A program made the position numbers and the translations under genes. The notes under the pieces are model-generated. The model saw only the letters and a program-made list of their open reading frames with translations, searched no databases and was not told where the DNA came from. Shown here piece after piece: positions 34,305 through 45,190 of a stretch of DNA of 64,000 nt (its first letter is position 1; each line of letters opens with the position of its first letter). Origin of the DNA: Curvularia sp. ZM96 (Eukaryota > Ascomycota > Dothideomycetes > Pleosporales > Pleosporaceae); contig JAJGBQ010000005.1 of assembly GCA_022457065.1 (NCBI GenBank), positions 2,790,001 to 2,854,000 on the forward strand. The letters are read 5' to 3'.

Positions 34305-35441
34305 GGTGAGGAGTCGTTGGACTCTCGAGCAAGAGGACGACAGCAAGACATGAGTGGTTCCCAAGACATGCCTTGTCTAGCCGCGAAACCACCCGTAACG
34401 CGTCGGCGAGCGTGGGTAATAGATGATGTGCGTGGGGTGGCAGCCAATGGGGAGGGCGACGATCAACGGCGGGGTCCGTAAGCCGCAGTGGACGCGAGGG
34501 GCGCCTTCAATACATTACAACAACCTTAACCTAGCCACTTCCAGCCACGCAGCCCAATTGGAGTCGCCAAGTTGTCTGGCCAAACCAGAAGCAGGACCAT
34601 CAATGTCATGGGCAATTTAAACTCCACACCAACATGTCCGCTATTCAACCGGCTGCTTCATGATTGACCTGCCCGAAGCTGGAAATGTGGTTGAGCAGCA
34701 GGACCCACAGTGCGCGCATTCAACATGCATAAGAACCTCCCTTCCCGGCCATAGCTCCCTCTCTGCACCGGTCCAGTAGCGTAATTCCGTTTCTCAGCAG
34801 GGGGGCGCTTGTAGTCTTAGGGCGCTCGCCAATCATGGGCCGAGGCACATGGCCAGTGGTGGTGGTTTCTGAATGGCCAAGATGCTACAACGGGCCGTAG
34901 GCGGGAGAGGTCGGTCTTACACTGATTGGCCGTGGAGTCGTGCATCTAGGCCTCGTCAGCGTCGTCCACTTACTCCGATAATTTTCTCGCCCAGCAGAGA
35001 ATGAGCGAGATAACTCCGATGCTTTTCTTCTTCCTATCGGACAAGACAGCGAAGTGGCCTGCAAGTCGAAGAAATGCGTTATAGTCATGCTAAGGACTAG
35101 TAGTAGTATCGCATAAGATCCGGGTCCAGGGTCTACATACGTATGAAGTAGTCAGCCTCGCCGACGGTAGGAATCCTAGAAGCTGTAAGCCCAGACAATA
35201 CTCTGGAGTGCAATGAGATGAGCAAAAAAGAAGATGTCAAATGGTATATCCACATCAACTAGACTAGGACGCACTTGCTGTCATTCAAGCAAAACACAAT
35301 GACGTCACGCTTGTTGCTCGAAACCTGCACCGTAGCACTACTATTATCGCCACAGACAGCATCACCATAAGCTCACCTTACGAAGTAATATTTCGATCAT
35401 CTTTCATCTCCATCCTCCACTCAAAATACCCTCAGTCCACA
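34305..35441. other. Intergenic region, bioB upstream
   Basis: About 1.1 kb between the divergent bioB and the membrane-protein gene at 35,442. It should contain both promoters. Open frames here are short and without recognisable domains; I see no repeat or RNA gene. Confidence 0.5.
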
Positions 35442-36183
35442 ATGTCCTCCCTCACACTCTACCCCATCTCCCTCACGCACCTCGCTCTAACCTCGTACGC
35501 CCTCTACCTCAGCTATCAAAACATCACACGCCTGCAACAATACGAAAAGACGAGCGAAAAAGCCGCACAATGGTCCAACACGGCGGCACAGAAACTGCAA
35601 AAGACGCGGACAACGCAGGCTAGCGGCACGATAACCGTACGTATTTTTTTATTTATTTTTACCTGGATGCATTTTGCATGCATACACCTAACTTACGCTT
35701 CCTAACGTATGGTTCTAAACCCATCTGCATATCCCAAACACACTTCGTCATCGCCACTCCTTTTCTCTTTCCTCTTCTTCTCCTACTACTATTAGTATCA
35801 CCTTTCTAACTCTTGTACACACATAGCTCGCACTCAGCCTACTAACGTCTCTCTTCCTGCTCTTCTCCCCGCCCACTTCCCCCTCGTACCTCATCCTGTG
35901 CAGCCTAGGCACCAGCACCGCACTCTTCGCATCCCACATGCACATGTCGGCCTTCTGGAACGAGCGCGAACAGACGCAGATTCCGTTTGTGACGCAGTTC
36001 AACGAGGCGATCAAGGGGAGCGAGCAGGTGGTGGTCTTGCTGGCGACGCTGGGGTTGGGCTGGGGTGTGGCGGGGGTCACATGGCTAGCTGGTATGGGCA
36101 AGTTGGTGGGTTTGGGGGTTTGGGGGGTTGTGTTGGGGGGAAGGGTGGTGCTGGTTGCGGAGAGGATGGGGTGGAAAGTCTGA
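35442..36183 (+). CDS. Small multi-pass membrane protein, unknown function
   Basis: Exons 35,442-35,636 and 35,827-36,183 (183 aa), with a 190-bp intron that begins GTACGT, has a CTAAC branch site and ends ACATAG. Hydrophobic segments are visible near residues 5-27, 66-82, 88-110, 135-158 and 160-178, with a polar Gln/Lys/Arg-rich loop (residues 30-62). There is no signal peptide beyond the first membrane segment. I do not recognise the family; it looks like a conserved fungal membrane protein. The ATG at 35,442 follows CACA and is the first in the frame. Confidence 0.7.
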
Positions 36184-36264
36184 AGAAGGATTACTAGTGT
36201 GAACTTGAATCAGTGGGGTATCTAGCTAGGCGTTTGTCTATGAAGTACAAGTAATGAGCGATTT

Positions 36265-38563
36265 TCATGATTTCATCTGCATGTGCGAAAGGTCACGTAT
36301 CAAGCGCATGCTGTCTGCCTCCTTGACCCAGTCTTCGATTCTCGCTCCGACGTCGCCGACCAGCCGCTCATATGTCTCGTTGACGAAAAACAAGGATGTA
36401 TGCGCAGTGACTTCATCCATGTTCTCCATGAAGACGGAGATCCAGGTAGGATCTTTGTGGCCATCAGCGTCTTTCGGGGGCAACATGCAGAATTTCTTTA
36501 GCTTCTTAGGCTTGGCTGGGACATTTCCATCCACATCGGGCTTTGGAGGCTGGCTGCCATGACTGTCGGTGGTAGAGAGCGTGTAGGACGAGTCGTGGCG
36601 ACTGTCTGGCGAGGCTTGGTTCATGATTCTGCTCGTGGAAAATTCGTAGTGACCGTAAGGACCTTGCAGCCCCGGTTGAGACGGTTGGGTGTGACCTAGC
36701 TCCATGGCACCGACATCTTCCTCAAGTTCAACAATGGCAGGAATGGGCTCGGGCGTTTCTTCTGCAGGTAGCTTCCCCTGGCGCAAGTCTGCCTCTCGTT
36801 GTCTTTGCCGCGCTTCCATCTCTCTCTGGTCTGCCTCTGCTTGTCTCTGCTCTCTTTCAATCTGTCTTTGCCTTTCTTCTCTCGTCATATGCTCAGTCTC
36901 CTTCTGTTTCTTTTGCTCGGCCATTTCTTGTTCTTTCCACTCCCTCTCCCTTTCTTGCTGACGTTTCTTTTCCTCCTTGTCGTGCTCCTCTGCTCTTTTC
37001 TTCTCCGCCTTCTGTTGTTCCTTTTCCCATTTCTCCTCGAGTTTAGTGCGCTCCTTGATAATTTTGTTGCGCGCTTTTACGGCCTTTTGGTACTCCTTGA
37101 GCGCCTGGTCATATTCTTTCTCGGCAGCCTTGCGCTGAGCCTTGTCAGTGTATTGTAGCAAATCCACAAACGGTGGCTCCTGAGGAATGGGTGGTATTTC
37201 AGGAAGATCAGGCAGGCCGCTGTATTGGGCAGTTGATCCGTGCACCTGGTCGGCTTGTATGGAACTGCTGGCAGGCTCCAGCACTTGTTGGTAGTTTTCG
37301 GCCTCGTGAGATGTTCGAGGCGAACTGGCTATGGGATCAGGGTGGATATGAGTCAGCTCTGGCTCTGACGATGCTACGGAAAGGCTTCTAGGGGCATCTT
37401 GCTGGTGCGGCTGCTGATCGACGGCTTTGGAAATTTCGCCGGGAAGAATCGGTTCACTGTCATGGTGCTGAATCTGACGGCTAGGGGGGCGTGAAGGTGA
37501 AGGTGACTTCAGCGGCTGGGGTTTGGGGGAGCTTGGCTTCTTCGCCCTTCCTGTGCTTGCCGTGTAGTAATTGACGAAGCGTACCCTAGGGACTGTGTGC
37601 AGATGAGGATGGGCCTTCCTTCTCGTGGCCTCGTCCTCTTCCTCCAACGCCCGTACTCTGACATATCTGTCCTTCAATTCTTTGTAATCGGCCATAGCAC
37701 TACCAAACTCGAAGTGTGATTTAACAAGGCCTTTGGCAGCCTGTTTCAGACCATCTTTGTAGTGCTTGGTGAGCCAGTGCAAACTATTTTCCCAGCCGGT
37801 CCTGTTTGGCAGGTGAATGTCATTGGGGAAACTAGGGTTGTAATTGGGATCGGCTGGCTGTGGGTTAAACAGGGTGCTGACCCTGTTGGGCGTCGGTGCT
37901 GGGGCTGGATCTTGGACAATGGCATCTTGCGGAGTCGGTGGTGCATTGAAGATGCTGCCTAGACCAGCTTTTATGATGCCCGGATGCATGCCTAGGAAGG
38001 GCACATCAAAGTTTACCAGACCAATGATGCGATGGCGGAAAACCAGGGCAATGTCTGCGGCGAGCAAGCCACCCATGGAATGGCCGAGCAAGATGATATC
38101 GGTCCATTGGTCTTCGTGAGGAGCTAGCCTGCCGGTTGTCAGTGGCATCTAAGCCGAGCAGGCGTCAAGCATACCATTTGGAGAAGTTGTCTCTTGCGAT
38201 TTCCAACGAGTCGCGTGACTTGTAGCGCGGGTATATCTTTGTGTGGACTACATGAGACTCTGCAAGGGTAACAGTGACTAGATTGTGGACGTGGGCAGGG
38301 AAGCTCCTGAAGCTTGTTTCGTTGCCCATGAAGCCATGGACGTAGATCAGGAGTAGACGACGGCGGCCCGAGTCTTCCAGGGCTGGATCTGGTACTAGGG
38401 ACTGGGTCGACGAAGAGCGCGGGTCTTGCGAAGACATGGCCATGACGGAGTAGGGCGGGGGCGCCTCTTCAGCCGGAGTCGACTGTCGCGGCGGCAGTGG
38501 TGGTGGGCGTCGGTGGTGCTCTGGGCGGGCTGAGGGCTGGAGCGACGGCGACGGCGACGTCAT
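36265..38563 (-). CDS. Alpha/beta-hydrolase (lipase-like) with long C-terminal coiled coil
   Basis: Exons (minus): 38,563-38,175 and 38,128-36,265 (750 aa), with a 46-bp intron (GTATGC...CACTGAC...GCAG). The N-terminus is Pro-rich; then LLLIYVHGFMGN (oxyanion region, about residue 92) and the nucleophile elbow GHSMGG (about residue 150) define a DUF676/lipase-type hydrolase. The middle is low-complexity Ser/Pro; residues about 420-560 form a highly charged Glu/Lys/Arg/Gln coiled coil; the last 80 residues (FCMLPPKD, WISVFMENMDEV) look folded and conserved. Likely a cytosolic or membrane-associated esterase; substrate unknown. The upstream in-frame codon at 38,584 is GTG, so ATG 38,563 is chosen. 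Confidence 0.82.
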
Positions 38564-40238
38564 AGCTGAACAAGCAGGGATCACGACGAGTGGCTTGTGG
38601 TTGCAACGGCCTCATGTGCGAACACGACAGAGGCGCAATTACGGCGGTTTGTGGTGGTGACATGTGGTACACAACGGCATAGCTTGCTTGGTGCAGAGCG
38701 CAGCGAGCGTGCAGGAGGGGCAGATGTGGGGTAACGGGGCGACAGATGGCAGGCGGCTGCGCGCAAGTGCTTGGTGCGTAGGTAGCGGAGGTTGGCTGCA
38801 GCCTCAGCGTCGGCGTCGGCACCAAGCCGGCGCGCTGCCGCAACGCTCAACCATGCTGCATGGATGCGCCGTGTCGTGGTAGTACGCTGGTATACAAGAG
38901 CGCGCGATGGTTGCGCCGCCAGGCATCCGCTGTCGAGCGCGCCGCGCTACACAGGCCGGGGCGGCGACGGGTGTATCGTCGTGGCCGAGTACGGCAGCAG
39001 AGCACGGAGATTGAGGCTCAGAGAGGCAAGGCCCGTATACGGCGTGCAGAGGCAGCCGATGACAATAGCAGCGACATGGCATACGAAGACGATGATGACA
39101 GTGGGCAGGGAGCGGTTAGCCCAACGCGGCTTGGCAATACACTGGCCAGACAGGGCGTTGGGCGCGAGTCGCGTGCGTCTGGAGAGCGAAAGCATGCTGG
39201 CTAAGAATAACCGCACCTGCATGTCCAGCGTTCCAGAATCGGCGTCCTGAACGCCCGGCCAGCGCCGGCGTGGGCGCCACGCCTGCAGGTACGCGGGACG
39301 GGCGGGCTAGCACTCGACAGTGAGACGTCCCATGGAACGCAATATTCTCCGACTCGACGGCCGCAATAGCACGCGCAATTAAGACGCAGGCCGGCCGCAA
39401 ACAATGGTTGCGTCCAATACGTGCGCGCATATCACTCCCAGCACGCTGAACCTATACTGCGGAAATGAGCCGTCGTCATCCCCAGTCGCGCTCGATGGGC
39501 GCTGGTTCGCTGAGGACGAGCCGTGTTGGGGGTTGCGCCGGTGGATCCTTCTATTTCGGGCCAGGTCATCTCGCTTGTGCGCCAATCGCCCTGGACCCAC
39601 GTCTCTAACGCTCGCTCGCGGCCTCAGTCACGTCTCCTCTCTTTGTTTCTCTCCCACGCCGACAGAGGGCCCGTTCCCGCTCCCAACTGCAAAGCCAAAC
39701 AAGCCGCTTGTGTGGCAGCCCTCCCGACCCGGCCCCCTTCTCCCTATCCCTCTCCCTCTATCTATCTACCACCGCTTCCGCCCCGGATCCCTCGTGTGAG
39801 CGCCAGTCCCTCTTCACCCCCAGTCACTCCTTCACCTATTTCCTTGCGCGACACCGGGACCACATCCATGCTGCGTCCTTGAAGCCCCCCTCGCGTTTGT
39901 GTGTATACACCCATTCTCGCTTGTCCGCGCCTCGCCCATACTGACCACAGTACCATCCAGGCCATTGCTTCGCCACTGACCGGGCATTCGTTCTTTTCTC
40001 GACATTCACTCGCTCGTGCTCGCCAGCAGCTTCCATTGACTGGATCCTGTGCCTCGTCTGCGCAAAAACTGACATCCAACTTACTACGCTCCCTACAACC
40101 CCGTCCACGGCGATTGCAACACAAACATCAACCTAAAATCAAAAACATACATGTTCCGCCAAGCCAGCCAACCGACTACCAGCAACTCCAGAGTATCCGC
40201 CCTGCCCGCATAGCTCTGCACCGGTTGCTACGATTTTT
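38564..40238. other. Intergenic region, 1.7 kb, GC-rich
   Basis: Lies between two divergent genes. The right half is CT-rich and reads like promoter and 5' leader of the gene at 40,239. The many short overlapping open frames are typical of GC-rich fungal spacers; none shows a domain. Confidence 0.5.
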
Positions 40239-42208
40239 ATGGACGGCCCTGCCAGACCCGCCGCCATATCGAGAATCGATTCGCGCTACCGTTACCAATC
40301 CCAACCCCCTCCTGTACCGGACGAGCACCACCCGCACGAGCACTTAGTCCAGGCCAGGCGTGACGCGAGACCCAGAAGCAGAGAGAGAATGACCAGAAGC
40401 CATCGCGTCTTCCACCGCCGCCAAGCGTTGGGCGACCCCGAAGTCGTCACGGTTGAGGTTGTGAATGAAGTCGACCAGCTTGGCAATGTCGTCGCCCAAG
40501 AGACGCGGACAACCGTCTTGCCCAATGTAATCCCTACGACAGTGGCCCTGCCACTCCCAGACGCCAGTTTGCCTGCCGTGCCTTCGGTCCCCGTGGTACC
40601 TAATGTGCCGGCTCCCGCGCTTCCCTCTGTACAGGTTCCCGCTGTGCCAGCTGTGCCTGTTCCTGCACCGTCAGCTGCACCTGTTCCCGCGCTGCCAACC
40701 GTACTGCCGTCTGTCCCTACTCCTGAGCTGCCGCCCGTTCCTGCTCCTGAGCTGCCGTCTGTCCCTGCTCCTGTTCCTGCTCCTGTTCCTGAACTACCAT
40801 CAGTTCCTGTTGCTGAGCTGCCATCGGTTCCGGTTCCTGAGCTGCCAGCGGCTCCTGCTCCCACATTGCCATCTGTACCTGTTCCTGCGCTACCGAGCGT
40901 ACCTGTTCCCACACTGCCATCTGTACCATCTGTACCTGCGCCGCCGTCTGTGCCTGTTCCTGTACTACCGTCCGTACCAGCAGTACCTCCTTTTCCCACC
41001 AGTCTGCAAGTCCCAAGTGTCCCAGCCTATCTTTTTCCGTCCATGTTCCCTGTTGCACATGCTGTATCCGCATCAGATTCCGCATCAGCCTCCGCCAGTG
41101 CACCACCAGTGCCAGCACCGGTTTCTGCTATCAACTCTGCTATGAACATGACACTATCAAGTAAGTGCAACATACGCACACCTTGTTTCTCAACTGACTC
41201 TCGATAGGTACTGCGACACTGTTGCCGTCTTCTTCGTTGGCTTCCCTCGACAGCATTTCGGCCTCTGAACCAACAGATCTTATGGTATCCATTCAAGCAG
41301 TCCCAACTGCGCTAGCATCGGATATGCAGTATCTGCCGTCTTCTGTGATAGCATCATTCACGCAGACATTAATCACTTCGCACTCAGCCCGAAGCACTTC
41401 GACTACCTCGAAGCCTGCAACTACGTCGAAGCCTGCAACTACCACCACTTATTCTAGCAGTGAGGGTGGCGGTGTGCCAGGAGTTGGAGGTGTGCCCGTT
41501 GCAACTACATCAGCCACCTCTGAAGCGGGTGCCGACTCCAGCCCTTCTGCCCTCGAAACACCCAAGGTGATTGGGAGCGTGCTAGGGAGCCTTGCTGGCG
41601 CCGCACTGATCCTGGCCTTGATACTGCTCCTTCTGCGACGTCACAAGCAGAGAAGAGGCGGTGCTCTACAGCTCACTGGAGACGAGCACGCAGGCAACCA
41701 GCGGTCTATGAGCCAAGCACCTACTGCAACCAGTGCATTTGTGCCTGTCGCCTTTCTCAACCGTTTCTCCGGCATGTCGGGCAAAACGGTAGAAACAAAT
41801 TCGAGCGGCGGCCAGCGGAGCTTCCAGAGAGTATCGGGTCGCAAGTTGCCATCTGCATTTAGTGAAGGCATGACGTCCGACCAGTTCGCTGGCGGAGGCA
41901 CAATGTCTGGTTCATCGTTTTACCAAGACGACCATGGCATCTATGGCGGCCCAGGCATGTCCAAGGAATTTGGCAAAGAGATCGGTGACACGTCGGCAAC
42001 CCGCGAATCTGGACAAATGAACATCCGACCCAGTCCTGCGAGAACACCTATCATACGGCACCCTGACGATGGGAACCCCTTTGCAGATCACCACCATCTG
42101 AGTCCGCCACATTCTCCGGTTGCCGAGTTGCCTCCTAGAGGTACACTCGGAAGAAGCTTGCCCTCGGCCGATGGGTCGCGCTCAAGCAAATTCACGGAAA
42201 ATGTTTGA
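40239..42208 (+). CDS. Pro/Val-rich repeat protein with one transmembrane segment
   Basis: Exons 40,239-41,160 and 41,208-42,208 (640 aa), with a 47-bp intron (GTAAGT, AACTGAC, GATAG). Residues about 95-280 are imperfect repeats of the type PALPSVPVP with Leu/Val-Pro periodicity; a Ser/Thr-rich region follows. One transmembrane helix (IGSVLGSLAGAALILALILL, about residue 440) is followed by the stop-transfer RRHKQRR, then a cytoplasmic tail of about 180 residues. The layout resembles fungal cell-wall sensors (Mid2/Wsc-like), but no N-terminal signal peptide is visible, so that is only a suggestion. The first exon might have an undetected upstream partner. Confidence 0.75.
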
Positions 42209-43151
42209 ACGACCTGTTAGCCCCTGCTCCTGTTCCTATCCCTGCTGTACCTCTTGTTTTAGCTTACGACATGCATGAAAGTGCACTCTGTTTATTTTGT
42301 CTTGCCACCAGCGCCTTGCAGCTGTTGGCCGTCTGGCCGTGTTATACCCCTGGATTCGCCGGACATGCTTCATCACTCACCCACATACTGTCCTTAATCC
42401 GGTCGCGTTTTCGTGGCCGAGAAATAATGTCTTGTCTGTTTTCTACTATGGTTGTTATTTGGTCGGATTTGTTCTCTGTTCGATTCTTCATGACGCTGCC
42501 CAGGCTAGGAGCGATGCGCAGTTTCATACCCCTGGTGTGGTTTGAAGGAGAAATTCTCTGACTGCACCTTTTTTTTTGTTTATACCGGCTCCGCGGTCCG
42601 TATGTATATACCCTCTGCTACACTTTGTCCAGGTGGCTTTGTGCATATGGTCGCCATGTATTGCATGTTTGGTGGAGGGTGTACCGAGGAGTGGGGCTAG
42701 AGGTCCCGTCGATACAGTCGCCTTGGTGGCTTGACCAGAGTCTCCAATGCCATAAAATGTTTAGTCTTGCCAAGCTATCGTATGCTCTGATCGTGAGTGA
42801 TGTGGAGTTGTTGGTCGATTGCTTTAGCGCAGTTCAACCTCGATGTAGTTTATGCGTTTGTTAATAACGAATCCATGACATAGTGTAGTCCCATGTGCAT
42901 TGAACATCGGTGGTTTGACTCAGCCACAGCGATGTACCACCGAGACCTCCAGCACTGCCTTGATGGACCCAAGGCATAAAGAACATGTTCTAGCGTCTTG
43001 AAGAGCCAGTACATAACTATCCAATGCATCTGATGTCTAATCACACAAGACAACCATACCCCTACTATTTCCTTTTTTTCCCCTCTCCTATCTCAGAAGC
43101 AAGAAGAACTCTGACCTACCTCCGTAACAAAAATAGCTCCTAAAAGAAACC
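42209..43151. other. Intergenic region
   Basis: About 940 bp containing the 3' flank of the repeat-protein gene and the upstream region of the LOR gene. A CT-rich tract (43,060-43,095) precedes the latter. No gene seen. Confidence 0.5.
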
Positions 43152-44127
43152 ATGGCAGGACACTTCTTCCCACCCACCAGCATCCAAACGCCCATATCCC
43201 TTTTCCCGTCCTTTCCTCCTCTCCCTCTCACCACACACCCACACATCACCCTCCGCATAACAAAATCCCTCTCCGCCCCAACCTCTTTTTCCATTGTCCA
43301 AGTCGACGCCACGACTAGTAGTAGTACCCCACTCCTCCACATCCAGGAAAAAGTACCCAGTCTACACGCTCGCAAGGAAGTTTTCGACAAACGCACTGGA
43401 GCACTAGTGTGCGAGATAGTGAGAGAACAGCAAGGGATTGGCCAAGCGAGGAGGAGTTGGGTAGTTAGCGGGTATGGGGGAAGGGAGGTGATGAGGGTGA
43501 GGGAGGGAGGTGGGAGGTGTGAGTTTCCCTTTTCTTTTTCCCTACTATCTTTGCCCCTTGAGAGGAGGGTGAAGGGGGGATGGCTTATTTTTTTTTTAAC
43601 GGGGGGACATGAGCGAAATAAGGAAACAGACATGGGGACACTGTGGAGAGACAAACTATGGCTAACGCGGATACTCTATGCATAGTCGACACCACCACCA
43701 GCGTCAGCGCTACCATCAGTCTATCAGACGGAACACAACACCGGCAGCAGCAGCGCGAAATCCTACTCCAAAGCAACTATTTCGATACAAGAGCTGAGAT
43801 TGTTGATCCGGTGAATCGTACGTTCACCCCCCCTTTCTCACTCCCCCACTCCCCCTTTCCTCATTACTTTTTTCTTTCTTCTTCTGTTCTCTTATCAAGC
43901 GCAACTCTCCCCGTATCTGCCACGTTGGAAAAAAAAAAAAACTCGACTTGATATATAACGAACAATATCTCACGCATATAATAGACCTCGTACTCGCACG
44001 CATAGACCGCAAGTTCCTTAGCGGCCGCGTTATTTTCTCTAGCTTGAAGTACACGGTCAGGGTTGTGGTGGCAGGCGTGGATCTCGTGCTGGTTGCCGTG
44101 CTGTGTGTGTGTGCTGGGAAGAGATGA
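43152..44127 (+). CDS. LURP-one-related (LOR/tubby-like) protein
   Basis: Proposed exons 43,152-43,471, 43,630-43,817 and 43,985-44,127 (216 aa). The family is recognised from LHARKEVFDKRTGALV in exon 1, a short strand-rich segment with NYFDTRAEIVDP in exon 2, and ARIDRKF followed by YTVRVVVAGVDLVLVAVLC in exon 3, the typical LOR ending. The second intron (GTACGT...ATAATAG) is well supported because it restores the motif. The first is the only phase-compatible choice I found (GTATGG at 43,472, TTTAAC branch, ACAG at 43,629) and is uncertain. LOR proteins are small beta-barrel proteins related to Tubby and phospholipid scramblases; the role in fungi is unknown. Confidence 0.68.
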
Positions 44128-44230
44128 GTAATGATGGGAGGTGAGTAATGATGGGAGGTGAGTAATGATGGGAGGTGAGTGAGTGAGTGAGTGAGTGAGT
44201 GAGTGAGTGAGTGAGTGAGTGAGTGAGCGT
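44128..44230 (+). repeat. Compound tandem repeat (17-mer x3, then GAGT repeat)
   Basis: Three copies of a unit like AGTAATGATGGGAGGTG run directly into about 14 copies of GAGT, starting just after the LOR stop codon. Confidence 0.85.
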
Positions 44231-45190
44231 TGCTTGTATGTGGATCTTATATCCCTTTTTGGGTTACGTACCTGATGGGTTGGTTGTAGTCGAGGCAGAA
44301 GGTAGGAGATGGTTGTACAAGACGACGATGTGTGGAATGCTGGATACCCCTTACGTACGTGGAACGACATCGGTATGATTTTTTTTTTTACATAATTTCC
44401 AAATTGCTATAAAGTCAACTTACATTACCCAGGTCTCTCGGTGTAATACAGAGATGAAAGCATCCTGTTTTGAAACCACTACTTATCATTCAGGGAGAGA
44501 CCCGGGTTGATGGGCAACAGCGCACACGAGTCCCCAGTACAAAGATTTCAAAACAAATCACTTTTTCAAAAGGGCATTAGAATGATTGTACTCAATTAAA
44601 TTAAAGAGCGTTATTACTTCCGCCGCCCATTGCTGCTTCATTTACGCATCTATATACCAAACAACCCTTCCCAAATATTGATCAAAGATAGCGAGAAAGA
44701 CCAAGATAGAAAGTGCATTAAACGAACGGGAAATCTATAAAAACGCTAAAGAAACTACAGAAGAAAAAGAAAAAACGAAAGGACCGCAAACATATGCTAA
44801 CAATGCAAATACGCAGCAAGAAGATATAAAAAGAAGATGCAAGGTAGTATAGTGCTCAGATATTGAAAAGAAAAATCCAAACTGCGCTTGCAGCTGTGAC
44901 AACGCCGTAAGGTGCATGCTGTGCTCGACACTAGGGAATACTTTTCTTCGTTCAACATTCCGCTGCTTCCTCTTCTCGTGGGCTACTTACTCGCTGGATG
45001 GTCGTTGAATTTTTCCAAACCAGGAGCTCCTCCCTACAAGCCTCTACTAGCGCAACGGTACGCATGCATATCACATTGGAAGCAGAGGCAAGGCAGGAAG
45101 CGCCGTGTGAGTGGGCTGATAGCAAGGCCGCTAATGGCCTTGACTCCAAACACGATCTGGACCGCGCGTGCAGGTCGGAACATTAACGTC
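44231..45190. other. Intergenic region between convergent genes
   Basis: About 960 bp holding the 3' flanks of the LOR and F-box/WD40 genes. AT-rich and A-rich from 44,680 to 44,880. No gene seen. Confidence 0.5.

Noticed and set aside
40292..40999. 235-codon Gly/Thr-rich frame on the minus strand
   Set aside because: It mirrors the Pro/Val repeat of the real gene on the plus strand; its repetitive composition is a by-product, with no domain or start context.
44128..44230. Possible CRISPR-like array
   Set aside because: Direct tandem repeats without unique spacers, in a eukaryotic genome; a plain satellite.
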